Below, piece by piece: positions 10,128 to 17,845 of a stretch of 64,000 nt of DNA. Source of the stretch: Gloeobacter kilaueensis JS1 (GTDB taxonomy: Bacteria; Cyanobacteriota; Cyanobacteriia; Gloeobacterales; Gloeobacteraceae); NCBI RefSeq assembly GCF_000484535.1, contig NC_022600.1, forward strand, positions 4,332,234 to 4,396,233, read 5' to 3'. How positions within the stretch are numbered: position 1 is the stretch's first letter; every line of letters begins with the position of its first letter. The position numbers and the translations under genes were made by a program. Below the pieces are notes generated by a model. The model saw only the letters and a program-made list of their open reading frames with translations, did no database searches and was not told the DNA's origin.

Positions 10128-10300
10128 TACAATTCTCCTTAAACTCGTTTCCTCACCCATCCTTAAATTAATGTTAACGGAAGGGCTGACGGCTGCCTAC
10201 CCCGGCTGTCCTGATCCGCTGTGGTACGATGCGGCCAGCATTGGGGCAAAGAAGGCGAGGATGAAACAGCGTACCGTCCGGCGCGGTGGAGACAATTGAC

Positions 10301-10678
10301 GTGAGCGCCCCCTGGTGGCCTTTTCTGGTGCTCGTTCCAGCGGCTGGGCTGTACTTCTACTTCAAGCTCACCGTCAAAGACCTCGCCTCGGGCGAGAACT
10401 GGCTGGCCCTGGTCAAAGATGGATTGGCCTCGGGCAGTGCCTTCGTGCTTGTGGGTGTGACTTTTTTCTTTGCCTACCGGGAGGGTCTGGGGCACTGGCT
10501 GGGGCTGATTCTCGTTCTCTGGAGCCTCACCTACTGGGCCTCAGCTTTGATCAGCTACCAGAATCTGCAGACGATTCGAGGCGGCGGGCGGGTCGATTCG
10601 CCCTTCAAGCGCCGTGCCCAGGCAACAACGCGCACCAACCGGCAACAGCGCCGCACCGGTGGCAGACGCCGTCCGTAG
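10301..10678 (+). CDS. Small membrane protein with basic C-terminal tail
   Basis: About 126 residues with three or four predicted membrane helices: PWWPFLVLVPAAGLYFYF at the start, a central segment around SAFVLVGVTFFFAY, and a third around LGLILVLWSLTYW. The last 30 residues are very basic (many Arg, Gln and Thr), which would stay in the cytoplasm. Start codon is uncertain: GTG at 10301 has GGAG nine bases upstream; an in-frame GTG at 10286 is possible. It sits 40 bp ahead of rlmN on the same strand. I do not recognise the family; the gene is supported by codon pattern and clean topology. Confidence 0.7.
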   Translation: MSAPWWPFLVLVPAAGLYFYFKLTVKDLASGENWLALVKDGLASGSAFVLVGVTFFFAYREGLGHWLGLILVLWSLTYWASALISYQNLQTIRGGGRVDSPFKRRAQATTRTNRQQRRTGGRRRP

Positions 10679-10718
10679 CGATCTTCTATGATCGAGCTGA
10701 CAAAGTTTTTTTATCTAT

Positions 10719-11735
10719 ATGGTCACTCCCTTGCTCGGCCAGGACGCCGAAGCTCTCAGGCTCTGGGTCGAATCCGAGGGCCAGCCCGCCTACCGGGCCC
10801 AGCAACTGCACCGCTGGCTCTATCAGCGCGGCCTGCGCTCGCTCATGGAGGTAACCGACTGGCCAAAGCCGTGGCGCGAAAAGCTCCAGGACGTGCCGGT
10901 GGGCCGCTCGCACCTTTTGCGCGAGAGCATCGCCCCCGACGGCACGATCAAGTTTTTACTGGTTGCCGCCGACAACGAGGCGATCGAGACCGTCGGCATT
11001 CCGGGGCCGGGGCGGCTCACCGTCTGCGTCTCCTCCCAGGTAGGCTGCCCGATGGCCTGCTGCTTCTGTGCCACGGGCAAATCTGGCTTCGCCCGCGACC
11101 TGGGCGTTCACGAGATCGTCGATCAGGTGCTCACCGTCCAGGAGCGCTTCGAGCAACGGGTGAGCCACGTCGTCTTTATGGGCATGGGAGAACCCCTTTT
11201 GAATCTGGATGCAGTCGTGCGCTCACTCACGGTACTCAACCGCGACATCGGCATCGGCCAGCGCCAGATGACGATCTCGACGGTCGGCGTGCCGGGCAGG
11301 ATCGCTGAACTGGCGACTTATAAGCTTCAAGCCACCCTGGCAGTCAGCCTGCACGCCCCCAATCAAGAGCTGCGCGCCCAGCTCATCCCCACCGCCCGGC
11401 GCTATCCGCTCGACCAGTTGATTGCCGACTGCCGCAACTACGTCCAGAGTACCGGCAGACGATTGAGCTTTGAGTACACGCTGCTTTCTGGTGTCAACGA
11501 CGAGCTGAAGCACGCCCGGCAACTGGCCGGTCTGTTGCGCGGCTTTCAGGCCCACGTCAATCTCATCCCCTACAACCCGATCGAAGGCGGTGAATTTGCG
11601 CGTCCCGACAATGAGCGGGTGCAGCGCTTTGCCCAGGAACTCGCCCGCCACAAACTTGTCGCCAGCGTGCGCCGCACCCGAGGGCTGGAGGAGTCGGCTG
11701 CCTGCGGCCAGCTGCGACGGCAGCAGGTTCCGTGA
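10719..11735 (+). CDS. rlmN: Dual-specificity RNA methyltransferase RlmN
   Basis: A 338-residue radical-SAM enzyme that methylates C2 of A2503 in 23S rRNA and A37 in some tRNAs. The cluster-binding Cys-x3-Cys-x2-Cys is at residues 110, 114 and 117, GMGEPLLN is the SAM-contact motif, and a conserved Cys329 near the C-terminus (in ESAACGQL) is the residue that forms the covalent RNA intermediate with its partner cysteine. All catalytic elements are present and the length is normal. ATG start 40 bp after the small membrane protein gene; it converges with the DUF2490 gene downstream (28 bp between stops). Confidence 0.96.
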   Translation: MVTPLLGQDAEALRLWVESEGQPAYRAQQLHRWLYQRGLRSLMEVTDWPKPWREKLQDVPVGRSHLLRESIAPDGTIKFLLVAADNEAIETVGIPGPGRLTVCVSSQVGCPMACCFCATGKSGFARDLGVHEIVDQVLTVQERFEQRVSHVVFMGMGEPLLNLDAVVRSLTVLNRDIGIGQRQMTISTVGVPGRIAELATYKLQATLAVSLHAPNQELRAQLIPTARRYPLDQLIADCRNYVQSTGRRLSFEYTLLSGVNDELKHARQLAGLLRGFQAHVNLIPYNPIEGGEFARPDNERVQRFAQELARHKLVASVRRTRGLEESAACGQLRRQQVP

Positions 11736-11763
11736 GCGGCGGGCCGAAGGAGCCACCCGCCCG

Positions 11764-12468
11764 TCAGCGGCCTGCCAGGTCGTAGGTGAAGTACAGCAAC
11801 AAGTCGTGGTCGAACTGGTCCGCCCTGGGAGCAGGGCGGTTGTTGAAGTTGCCCTGGTAGCCGATTTCGACGCTGAGTTCGGGGGTGAGCTTGTGGATGA
11901 TCGAGGCGATGACCCGGTTCTGCTCGTAGCCGCCCACCGGCGCATTGCGGGGGGTATTGAGGTTCCAGAACAACTCGTCGCTGAGGTTCGCCAGCCACCG
12001 CCGCTCGGCGTCGAGGGGATGCTGAAACTGCAGGCGGTAGCGCACCCTGAGCGAGACGTCCGACGCCCCTTCGAACCAGCGCTCCTCCACCCGGATCCGC
12101 TGGCCGATACTGAGCCGCTCCACCGGGAAAGTATAGATGTAATCCTGAAATAACCGGGTCTCCACCTGGATGTCGTTGCCCTGGGTGGGCCAGGTGAAGA
12201 AGTGAGCCCACCCCAGGTTCACCGAGAAGCGGTCGCTTACCCCCAGGGTGACGAAGGGACGCACCAGGAACTGCCGCTCCTCCCGCGAACCGTTGCGCAG
12301 GCGGTTTTCCACCTCCACTCCCCAGCGGTGGGGCGTTCCTGCGAAGCGCCCCCGCAACCCAAAGCGCGTCCAGGTCTGAAAGTCCTCCACCAGCCCCGGC
12401 TGGACCTGGGCCTGCGCCGGCAGTGCCGCCAGAGCCACCCCAACCATCGTCAACCACAGCCACCGCAT
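11764..12468 (-). CDS. DUF2490-type outer-membrane beta-barrel-like protein
   Basis: About 234 residues. A signal peptide (MRWLWLTMVGVALAALPAQAQ) is followed by a mature part made of alternating hydrophobic/polar strands with frequent Trp, Arg and Phe (WTRFGLRGRFAG, RYRLQFQHPL), the pattern of a small barrel, ending in a C-terminal strand LLYFTYDLAGR. This matches DUF2490 proteins, whose function is unknown. I chose the ATG at 12468 because GGGGAG lies nine bases upstream and the signal peptide then begins normally; an upstream ATG at 12546 would add 26 non-signal residues. Probably outer-membrane. Confidence 0.78.
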   Translation of the reverse strand: MRWLWLTMVGVALAALPAQAQVQPGLVEDFQTWTRFGLRGRFAGTPHRWGVEVENRLRNGSREERQFLVRPFVTLGVSDRFSVNLGWAHFFTWPTQGNDIQVETRLFQDYIYTFPVERLSIGQRIRVEERWFEGASDVSLRVRYRLQFQHPLDAERRWLANLSDELFWNLNTPRNAPVGGYEQNRVIASIIHKLTPELSVEIGYQGNFNNRPAPRADQFDHDLLLYFTYDLAGR

Positions 12469-12616
12469 ACACCGCATCTCCCCAGGAATACCGGCGTTGA
12501 GTGTAGGAGAGGGAGCGGTCCCAGGATTGTAGCTGCGCGAACACATGAGAGAAATCTCATGCTTCTCGAAACCCTCCCGGCAACTGTCGGCCCTGGCTCT
12601 ACGAACGGGGTGGTGC

Positions 12617-12790
12617 TCAGCCGCGAAAGAGGACGCTCAAGAGAACAAAAAGCGCGATCACCAGGGCGAAGGTGAGGGCAAAGTGCTTGAGGGAGGTGCC
12701 CCGCTTGCGCACCATGTTGCGCATCGCCAGCTTGACGTAGCCGGGAGCGGGTTGTTCGGGTGGGGTTGCCGGTTGCGATTCGGTGGACAT
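12617..12790 (-). CDS. DUF3285 small membrane protein
   Basis: A 57-residue protein starting MSTESQ, with a Pro-rich N-terminal stretch, the conserved block YVKLAMRNMVRKRG.SLKHF, and one C-terminal membrane helix (ALTFALVIALFVLLSVLF). The block is diagnostic of DUF3285, a family found across cyanobacteria and of unknown function. The frame extends upstream to 12868, but the family start is the Met at 12790. Divergent from the ATP-grasp gene at 12867, so the 76 bp between them must hold both promoters. Confidence 0.85.
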   Translation of the reverse strand: MSTESQPATPPEQPAPGYVKLAMRNMVRKRGTSLKHFALTFALVIALFVLLSVLFRG

Positions 12791-12821
12791 GGCCTTGTTG
12801 CTGTTTGCCCTGAAAGAAGCG

Positions 12822-12848
12822 AGGGTTTTTAATAGACTCGCAAACCCT
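12822..12848. promoter_or_regulatory. Inverted repeat in a divergent promoter region
   Basis: AGGGTTT (12822-12828) and AAACCCT (12842-12848) are a perfect 7-bp inverted repeat with a 13-bp AT-richer spacer, in the short gap between the DUF3285 gene and the ATP-grasp gene. The 20-bp centre-to-centre spacing fits a dimeric regulator on one face of the helix, but a simple mRNA hairpin in the 5' leader is equally possible. No regulator can be named. Confidence 0.3.
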
Positions 12849-12866
12849 ACGCTTCCAAGGTAGTTC

Positions 12867-14318
12867 ATGCTCGAATCGGGAACAATGCTGGAGCGCTACG
12901 CTCCCGGCGACTACTACGACGAGATGTTTGGCGAACCGGGCCGACCGCGCGAGCACTACCGGGTGCTGGCCGAATCGCTGGAGCGCTTTGGAGCGGAGGA
13001 GTTAGAAAATCGTGCCCGCCTGGCGCGCATCGCCTTTCTCAATCGCGGCATCACCTTCGCTGTCTACGGCTCCGACGAAGGCACCGAGAAAATTTTTCCC
13101 TTCGATCTCATCCCGCGCATTATTCCAAATAGCGAATGGCAGGTGCTGGAGCGCGGTCTCAAGCAGCGGCTCTACGCCCTCAACCTGTTTTTAAAAGACC
13201 TCTACAACGATCAGAAGATCCTCCGCGACAAGGTGGTGCCCCGGCACCTCGTCGAGAGCGCCAGCCAGTTTCGGCCCCAGTTTATGGGCATGAAGGTGCC
13301 CAGGGACGCCTACGTTCAAATTTGTGGCACCGACTTGATCCGCGACCGCAACGGCGAGTACCGCGTGCTCGAAGACAACCTGCGTGTACCCTCCGGCGTC
13401 TCCTACGTGCTCGAAAATCGCCGGATCATGAAGCAGGTCTTTCCGCTCATCTTCGCCAACCACCCGGTCCAGCCAGTGCTCGACTATCCGCTGCGCCTGC
13501 TGCAGACCCTGCGGGGCGTCTCTCCCCGCCCGGACCCGACCGTGGCCGTGCTCACCCCCGGCGTCTACAACTCGGCCTACTTCGAGCACGCCTTTCTCGC
13601 CCTGCAGATGGGGGTAGAACTGGTGGAGGGCCGGGATCTGGTGGTCGAAAACGACCGCGTCTTTGCCAAAACCATCGAAGGATTGCAACCGATCGATGTG
13701 CTCTACCGCCGCATCGACGACGACTTTCTCGATCCGGAGGTCTTTCGCAAAGATTCGGTTCTGGGCGTACCGGGCCTGATGCGCGCCTACCGGGCCGGTA
13801 ACGTCGTACTTGCCAATACCGTCGGCACCGGCGTCGCCGACGATAAGGTGATTTACAAGTTCGTGCCCGAGATCATCCGCTACTACCTGGGCGAAGACGC
13901 CATCCTCAAAAACGTCGATACCTATCTGGCCGAGGAGCCCTCCGAGTGCGCCTTCATCCTCGAACACATAGAGGAACTGGTGGTCAAGGAGGCCGACAAC
14001 TCCGGCGGCTACGGAATGCTCATCGGTCCAAAGGCCACCCAGGCCGAAGTGGCAGAATTCCGCGACCGCGTGCGCGCCAACCCGCGCAATTACCTGGCCC
14101 AGCCGGTAGTCAAGTTCTCCCGCCACCCCACCTATTCAGAAGAAACCCACGGCCTCTACGGCTGCCACATCGATTTGCGGCCCTACATTCTCAATAGCGG
14201 CGAGGACGTCTGGGTACTGCCCGGCGGCCTCACCCGCGTCGCCCTCCGTCCCGGCTCCCTCGTCGTCAATTCCAGCCAGGGTGGCGGTTCCAAAGATACC
14301 TGGGTACTTGGAGAGTGA
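12867..14318 (+). CDS. Circularly permuted ATP-grasp type 2 protein (DUF404/DUF407)
   Basis: A 483-residue soluble protein. Characteristic blocks include GDYYDEMF near the start, [33 protein letters not shown] with the nucleotide-binding residues, [10 protein letters not shown], and the C-terminal [13 protein letters not shown]. The family is a permuted ATP-grasp ligase found with an alpha-E (DUF403) protein and a transglutaminase-like protein; it is thought to make or attach small peptides, but the product is not known. Those partners are absent here: an AT-rich module starts at the next base after the stop codon. CAAGG stands six bases before the ATG. Confidence 0.94.
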   Translation: MLESGTMLERYAPGDYYDEMFGEPGRPREHYRVLAESLERFGAEELENRARLARIAFLNRGITFAVYGSDEGTEKIFPFDLIPRIIPNSEWQVLERGLKQRLYALNLFLKDLYNDQKILRDKVVPRHLVESASQFRPQFMGMKVPRDAYVQICGTDLIRDRNGEYRVLEDNLRVPSGVSYVLENRRIMKQVFPLIFANHPVQPVLDYPLRLLQTLRGVSPRPDPTVAVLTPGVYNSAYFEHAFLALQMGVELVEGRDLVVENDRVFAKTIEGLQPIDVLYRRIDDDFLDPEVFRKDSVLGVPGLMRAYRAGNVVLANTVGTGVADDKVIYKFVPEIIRYYLGEDAILKNVDTYLAEEPSECAFILEHIEELVVKEADNSGGYGMLIGPKATQAEVAEFRDRVRANPRNYLAQPVVKFSRHPTYSEETHGLYGCHIDLRPYILNSGEDVWVLPGGLTRVALRPGSLVVNSSQGGGSKDTWVLGE

Positions 14319-14828
14319 TTGGAGGCTATAACAGAGGTGAATGTCGTGGTATTTAAGATGGAAAAAAGTGATGTAATTGCCCAAAGGCAACCGGACATTA
14401 TTGTCTACGATCCCGAAGAAAACGAAGTTCTTGTAGTTGAAGTGCGCTTGAAAATTCCTCAGGATATTCTTGCACTCAAGCGAGGAATCGAGCATTACAT
14501 TAGAAGCGCTCGGTACACAAACAGGGCAGCAGCGCCGTTTGCAATGCTTATAGATACCAAGGTTGTTCAAGTTATGAAATGGCAGACAGACAACCTTTCA
14601 GAGCCGATCCTGGAACTAAATTCCGATGAAATTTTTAGTTACTATGATTCGGATTTCGGAAGTAAGAGAATATTTGAATATTACCTTACAGCCCTAGCTG
14701 AAAGCTGGTTGAGAGACTTTTCATTTCACTGGAAACATCAACAACCGCCCAAAGAAGAGGAGCTGTCCAAAATTGGGTTGCTTCCCTTGCTTGAAAACTC
14801 TTGGGCGAAGTCAATAGAAGACAAATGA
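14319..14828 (+). CDS. PD-(D/E)XK-like putative nuclease, first gene of an AT-rich pair
   Basis: Up to 169 residues, clearly richer in A/T codons than both neighbours. The segment with PDIIVYDPEENEVLVVEVR has the Asp / beta-hairpin / Glu-x-basic spacing of PD-(D/E)XK nucleases, though the last position is Arg rather than Lys, so the assignment is tentative. The rest is mixed alpha/beta with a Lys/Glu-rich C-terminus. Start uncertain: TTG 14319, or GTG 14337 which has GGAGG eleven bases upstream. Its TGA overlaps the ATG of the PIN gene (ATGA), so the two are probably translated together, as in toxin/antitoxin or defence pairs (inference). Not recognised beyond this. Confidence 0.62.
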   Translation: MEAITEVNVVVFKMEKSDVIAQRQPDIIVYDPEENEVLVVEVRLKIPQDILALKRGIEHYIRSARYTNRAAAPFAMLIDTKVVQVMKWQTDNLSEPILELNSDEIFSYYDSDFGSKRIFEYYLTALAESWLRDFSFHWKHQQPPKEEELSKIGLLPLLENSWAKSIEDK

Positions 14829-15056
14829 GATGTACACTTTATATCGAGACAAATTTTTTAATGTCGATAGCGACTGGAAGGGATAGTGCTTCTAAGGAAC
14901 TTCTCGGGGAAATACCAACCGATTTGAAAGTCGCAATTCCATCTGTATGCTGCATGGAGAGCTTGTCGGCGTTTGAAGACGAGAAAAAGAGGTCAAACAA
15001 GTTCAGAGGCACTCTAGATAATCAAATAGCTCAGCTAAGTCGAGACCTCTCATCTA

Positions 15057-15079
15057 AGTAGGCGGAGGTTGAAATACAG
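15057..15079 (+). repeat. Left terminal inverted repeat of the IS630 element
   Basis: Starts AGTAGGCGGAGG just after the target TA. It pairs with the right end (15 of 23 positions; outermost 11 nearly identical), and both end in ACAG on the inner side. Confidence 0.85.
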
Positions 15080-15113
15080 CATATGATACAAGTGCTGCCT
15101 CTGCCAACTAACC

Positions 15114-16162
15114 ATGCCCTATCATCGCATCTACCTGACACCCCAGGAAGAAGACGACCTCCAAAAACTCAGCGACGACCTCACCGTTCCTCAGCGTGTA
15201 CGCCAACGTGCTCAAACCGTACGGCTGAGTATGCATGGCATGACTGCACCTCAAATTGCTGCCTACCTCGGTTGTGCCCCATCTACAGTGCGCACTACCT
15301 TCCGCCGTTGGTGGGACCACGGCCTGCAGGGATTGTTCGAGGCTAAGGGTCGTGGTGCCAGACCGAAACTCGCAGCGGAAGACTTTGAGTTTCTCAGACA
15401 ACAGATGCAGCAACACCCAAAAGCCTACAATGCGAGACACTTGGCTACTCTGCTTCAGCAGCGGGGGGTGCAAGTGCATCCAGACTATCTCAGGCAGGTT
15501 CTCAAAAAAAAAGATTCAGTTGGCAAAGAATAAGGCACAGCATTGTCAAACGCCAAAACCCAGAGCATAAGCAGAGCAAATCGAACGACCTGGAAACTCT
15601 AAAACTGGCTGAGCAAGAAGGTTTGGTGCATATCAAATATCTTGACGAGTCGGGTTTTAGCCTACCAAGTGTGATTGGCTATACCTGGGCAGAAGTCGGT
15701 AAGCAAAAACGGATCGAGCAGCCAAATCGTCGAGGCAAACGCATCAGTGTGCTTGGGATATATGCTCCGGGAGAAGCCTTCAACTATGGTGTGAGTTTGG
15801 GAAGCATAAAAAACGATGTGTATATCGAGTTAATGGATTGGGAAGCGAAAAGAGCCGCCGAAAGACTGGCAGAGACTGGTCAAATAACAGTGATAGTGCA
15901 AGATAATTATTCAGTGCATAAACATTGGCGGGTGAAAGAGCGATGGCCAGTATGGGAGAGGCAAGGGTTGTACGTGTTCTTTCTGCCAGTATGTTGCCCA
16001 GAGATGAATCGCATAGAGGAGGAATGGCACCAGGTAAAAGCTCACCATATGAAGTGTCGTAGCTTCGAGATGGAGTATGAACTTGCGGAAGCAGTGATTG
16101 AGGCCATAGATGAGCGATATCTGGGCAAGGGGTTGCAGTGTGAACGTTATCTGTTTAATTGA
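15114..16162 (+). CDS. IS630-family transposase made by -1 frameshift
   Basis: The first frame (ATG 15114, stop at 15531-15533) encodes a helix-turn-helix region (GMTAPQIAAYLGCAPSTVRTTF) and a winged linker with RGARPKL. The second frame carries the DDE catalytic core: Asp in YLDESGF, Asp in IVQDNYSVH, and Glu in MNRIEEEW. Nine consecutive A residues at 15504-15512 lie where the alignment needs to pass from frame 1 to frame -1; slipping back one base there gives the uninterrupted junction LKKK-RFSWQRIRHS. Programmed -1 frameshifting on A runs is common in insertion sequences. About 349 residues fused, normal for the family. A plain frameshift mutation cannot be excluded. Confidence 0.85.
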
Positions 16163-16173
16163 CTCCGTCTACT
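16151..16173 (-). repeat. Right terminal inverted repeat of the IS630 element
   Basis: Read on the minus strand it begins AGTAGACGGAG and ends AACAG, mirroring the left end. It is directly followed by the duplicated TA at 16174-16175. The transposase frame stops at 16162, inside this repeat. Confidence 0.85.
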
Positions 16174-16584
16174 TAGTAATGCGGAGGCTCTACTTGCTCA
16201 ATTACAGCAGGCAAGACAGTTTACTGAGAAACTCCTGAACGACACTCAACTTCGTCTATTTGATGCACTTGAAAGTATTGCTTACTCTGTCGAGATTATT
16301 CATCTAGAGTCCTTGCCTCTCATTCAAAGCTTGAAGTCCCTGAGTATGCAAGAGCCAATTATAAAAGATCCGACGGACAATCTTATTTTGCATACTATTA
16401 CTGCCCACGCCATCCGAAATGGCTCTGGAGCAAAAGCTTTTGTAAGTGGAAATACGAAAGACTTTGGCTCTCAGGATGTTAAAAACTTTTTAAGCGCTAA
16501 TGGAAATATCCAATATTTTGCTGAAGTTAGCAATTTTCTTGGCTGGTACAACGCTGGCTGCCCTGGAAGTAAGTAGATGAAGGG

Positions 16585-17721
16585 CTATGTTCCGGAATGA
16601 CTTGAAAGACGCACACGGGCGATGCCATTTTCGGCGGTCGTACCCAGATAGAGAAAGGGCGGAGCCGGTAGGACGGTGCTCAAATGGTTGAGGCGGCCAG
16701 TCGGATCTTGCAGGCTCTCGCGGATCTGGCCCTGGGCGTCGAGGCGCAGTACGAGGCCGTAGCCTTTTTCGTTGCCGCGCACCCAACTCGCGGGCAGTTT
16801 GGCCAGGAGATTTTTGAGGGCAGGCTGGGGAGCGAGGTTGTCGATGTTGGCGTTGCGCGGTTCGCTAATCGCCAGCCAGTAACCGGTGCGGTCGCGAGAG
16901 AGCCCTGCGGGAAAGCCCGGCAGGTTCTGGATGAAAGCGTCGCTCGTTCCTGCTTTTGGACCGGCAAGCCAGTAGCGGATGATCTGGTAGTGCGTCGCCT
17001 CGCTTATCAGCACTGCACGTTCGTCCAGGCTAAGAACAGTCCCAGCAGGAAAGGCAAGATGTTCGAGCAAGACCCGCACGGTGTTTGTCCTCGGATCGTA
17101 GACAAGTAAGCGCCCGGAGGGCCGGGCTTCTAAAAGTTCCAGATACGGATCGAAGCTGGGGGGATGGTCGCTCTGCTCGCAAAAATAGATGCGGCCATCG
17201 CGGGCAATCGCGAGGCTGCTGACCCGATTGAGGGAGCGATTCCCGGCGCGGTCGGTGAGGATCTGTACGTTGCTGGAAGGATCGATAGCCAGCAATCCCC
17301 GGCGCGCATCGGCGACGATCAATCTTCCCTGTCTATCGAAAGCGAGGCCCAGGGGCTGCCCTCCAGTTCGGGCAAAAGGTTCGATGCGTTTGTGATCGTT
17401 TGCTTCGACGACGATCCGGTAGATCTGCCCGTCTGCGGTGCCGCTGTAGAGTTGTCCCTGGGCATCGACGGCGAGCGCGGCTGGAGCCGGGAAGTTGCCG
17501 ATGAGGTCCGCGCCCATCAGGCGGCCATTTTGAGCGAGGGGACCGACGTTTGCCGGTCTGGGCGGCGGGTTCCAGGCCAGTGACCGAATTGGGGAAGGGG
17601 CAAGCCAGAGATAGCCGCCCGCCACAGCCAGGCCCAGGGCCAGTAAAGCGATGAGCCATCCCCAGGGAAGCCGTGACTTCGAGCGCTGTCTGCGGCGCAA
17701 CTTAGGAGGCGGGGATGACAC
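16585..17721 (-). CDS. Membrane-anchored SMP-30/strictosidine-synthase-like beta-propeller
   Basis: A 378-residue protein. A basic N-terminus and one helix (LPWGWLIALLALGLAVAGGYLWLA) anchor it, and the rest faces the periplasm. The repeated pattern 'hydrophobic-D-x-x-G-x-L/I-Y/V' (AVDAQGQLYSGTADGQIY, AFDRQGRLIVADAR, AIARDGRIYFCE) marks a six-bladed NHL-type propeller, and the block VYDPRTNTVRVLLEHLAFPAG matches strictosidine-synthase-like / APMAP proteins. These are mostly lactonase- or arylesterase-like; the substrate here is unknown. GTG start with AAGGA five bases upstream. It ends nine bases after the PIN pseudogene stop, converging with it. Confidence 0.88.
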   Translation of the reverse strand: MSSPPPKLRRRQRSKSRLPWGWLIALLALGLAVAGGYLWLAPSPIRSLAWNPPPRPANVGPLAQNGRLMGADLIGNFPAPAALAVDAQGQLYSGTADGQIYRIVVEANDHKRIEPFARTGGQPLGLAFDRQGRLIVADARRGLLAIDPSSNVQILTDRAGNRSLNRVSSLAIARDGRIYFCEQSDHPPSFDPYLELLEARPSGRLLVYDPRTNTVRVLLEHLAFPAGTVLSLDERAVLISEATHYQIIRYWLAGPKAGTSDAFIQNLPGFPAGLSRDRTGYWLAISEPRNANIDNLAPQPALKNLLAKLPASWVRGNEKGYGLVLRLDAQGQIRESLQDPTGRLNHLSTVLPAPPFLYLGTTAENGIARVRLSSHSGT

Positions 17722-17845
17722 GAATTCCTTACCTTGCTTGCGGTAGCCAGGATCGTAGCTTGAATAGAGGCCATCCTTCGCCGTCCAGTCTTCCAGGGCT
17801 GGACTTGCCCCTGCGGTAGACTGGGAAAGCTTTTAAGAGACTTTC

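Larger units (their letters stand above)
15057..16173 (+). mobile_element. IS630-family insertion sequence, 1117 bp
   Basis: The ends are set by the target: TA at 15055-15056 and 16174-16175 flank the element, as IS630/Tc1-mariner elements duplicate TA, and deletion restores the host PIN reading frame. Terminal inverted repeats of 23 bp match at 15 positions, with 10 of the outer 11 identical. One transposase gene in two frames fills the interior. All parts look intact, so the element may still be active. Confidence 0.92.
14825..16576 (+). pseudogene. PIN-domain gene interrupted by an IS630-type insertion
   Basis: The gene starts at ATG 14825 (MRCTLYIETNFLMSIATGRD) and runs to 15056; the insertion occupies 15057-16173 with a duplicated TA (16174-16175); the gene resumes at 16176 and ends at 16576. 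Removing the element and one TA joins TCT and AGT in frame, giving a 210-residue protein. It has the PIN pattern: an acidic residue in YIETNF, MESLSAFEDE, the DPTDNLIL block, and GNTKDFG near the end. PIN proteins are metal-dependent RNases, often toxins. The 5' half would now end a few residues inside the element; the 3' half lacks a start. Probably inactive. Translationally coupled to the preceding nuclease-like gene. Confidence 0.88.
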
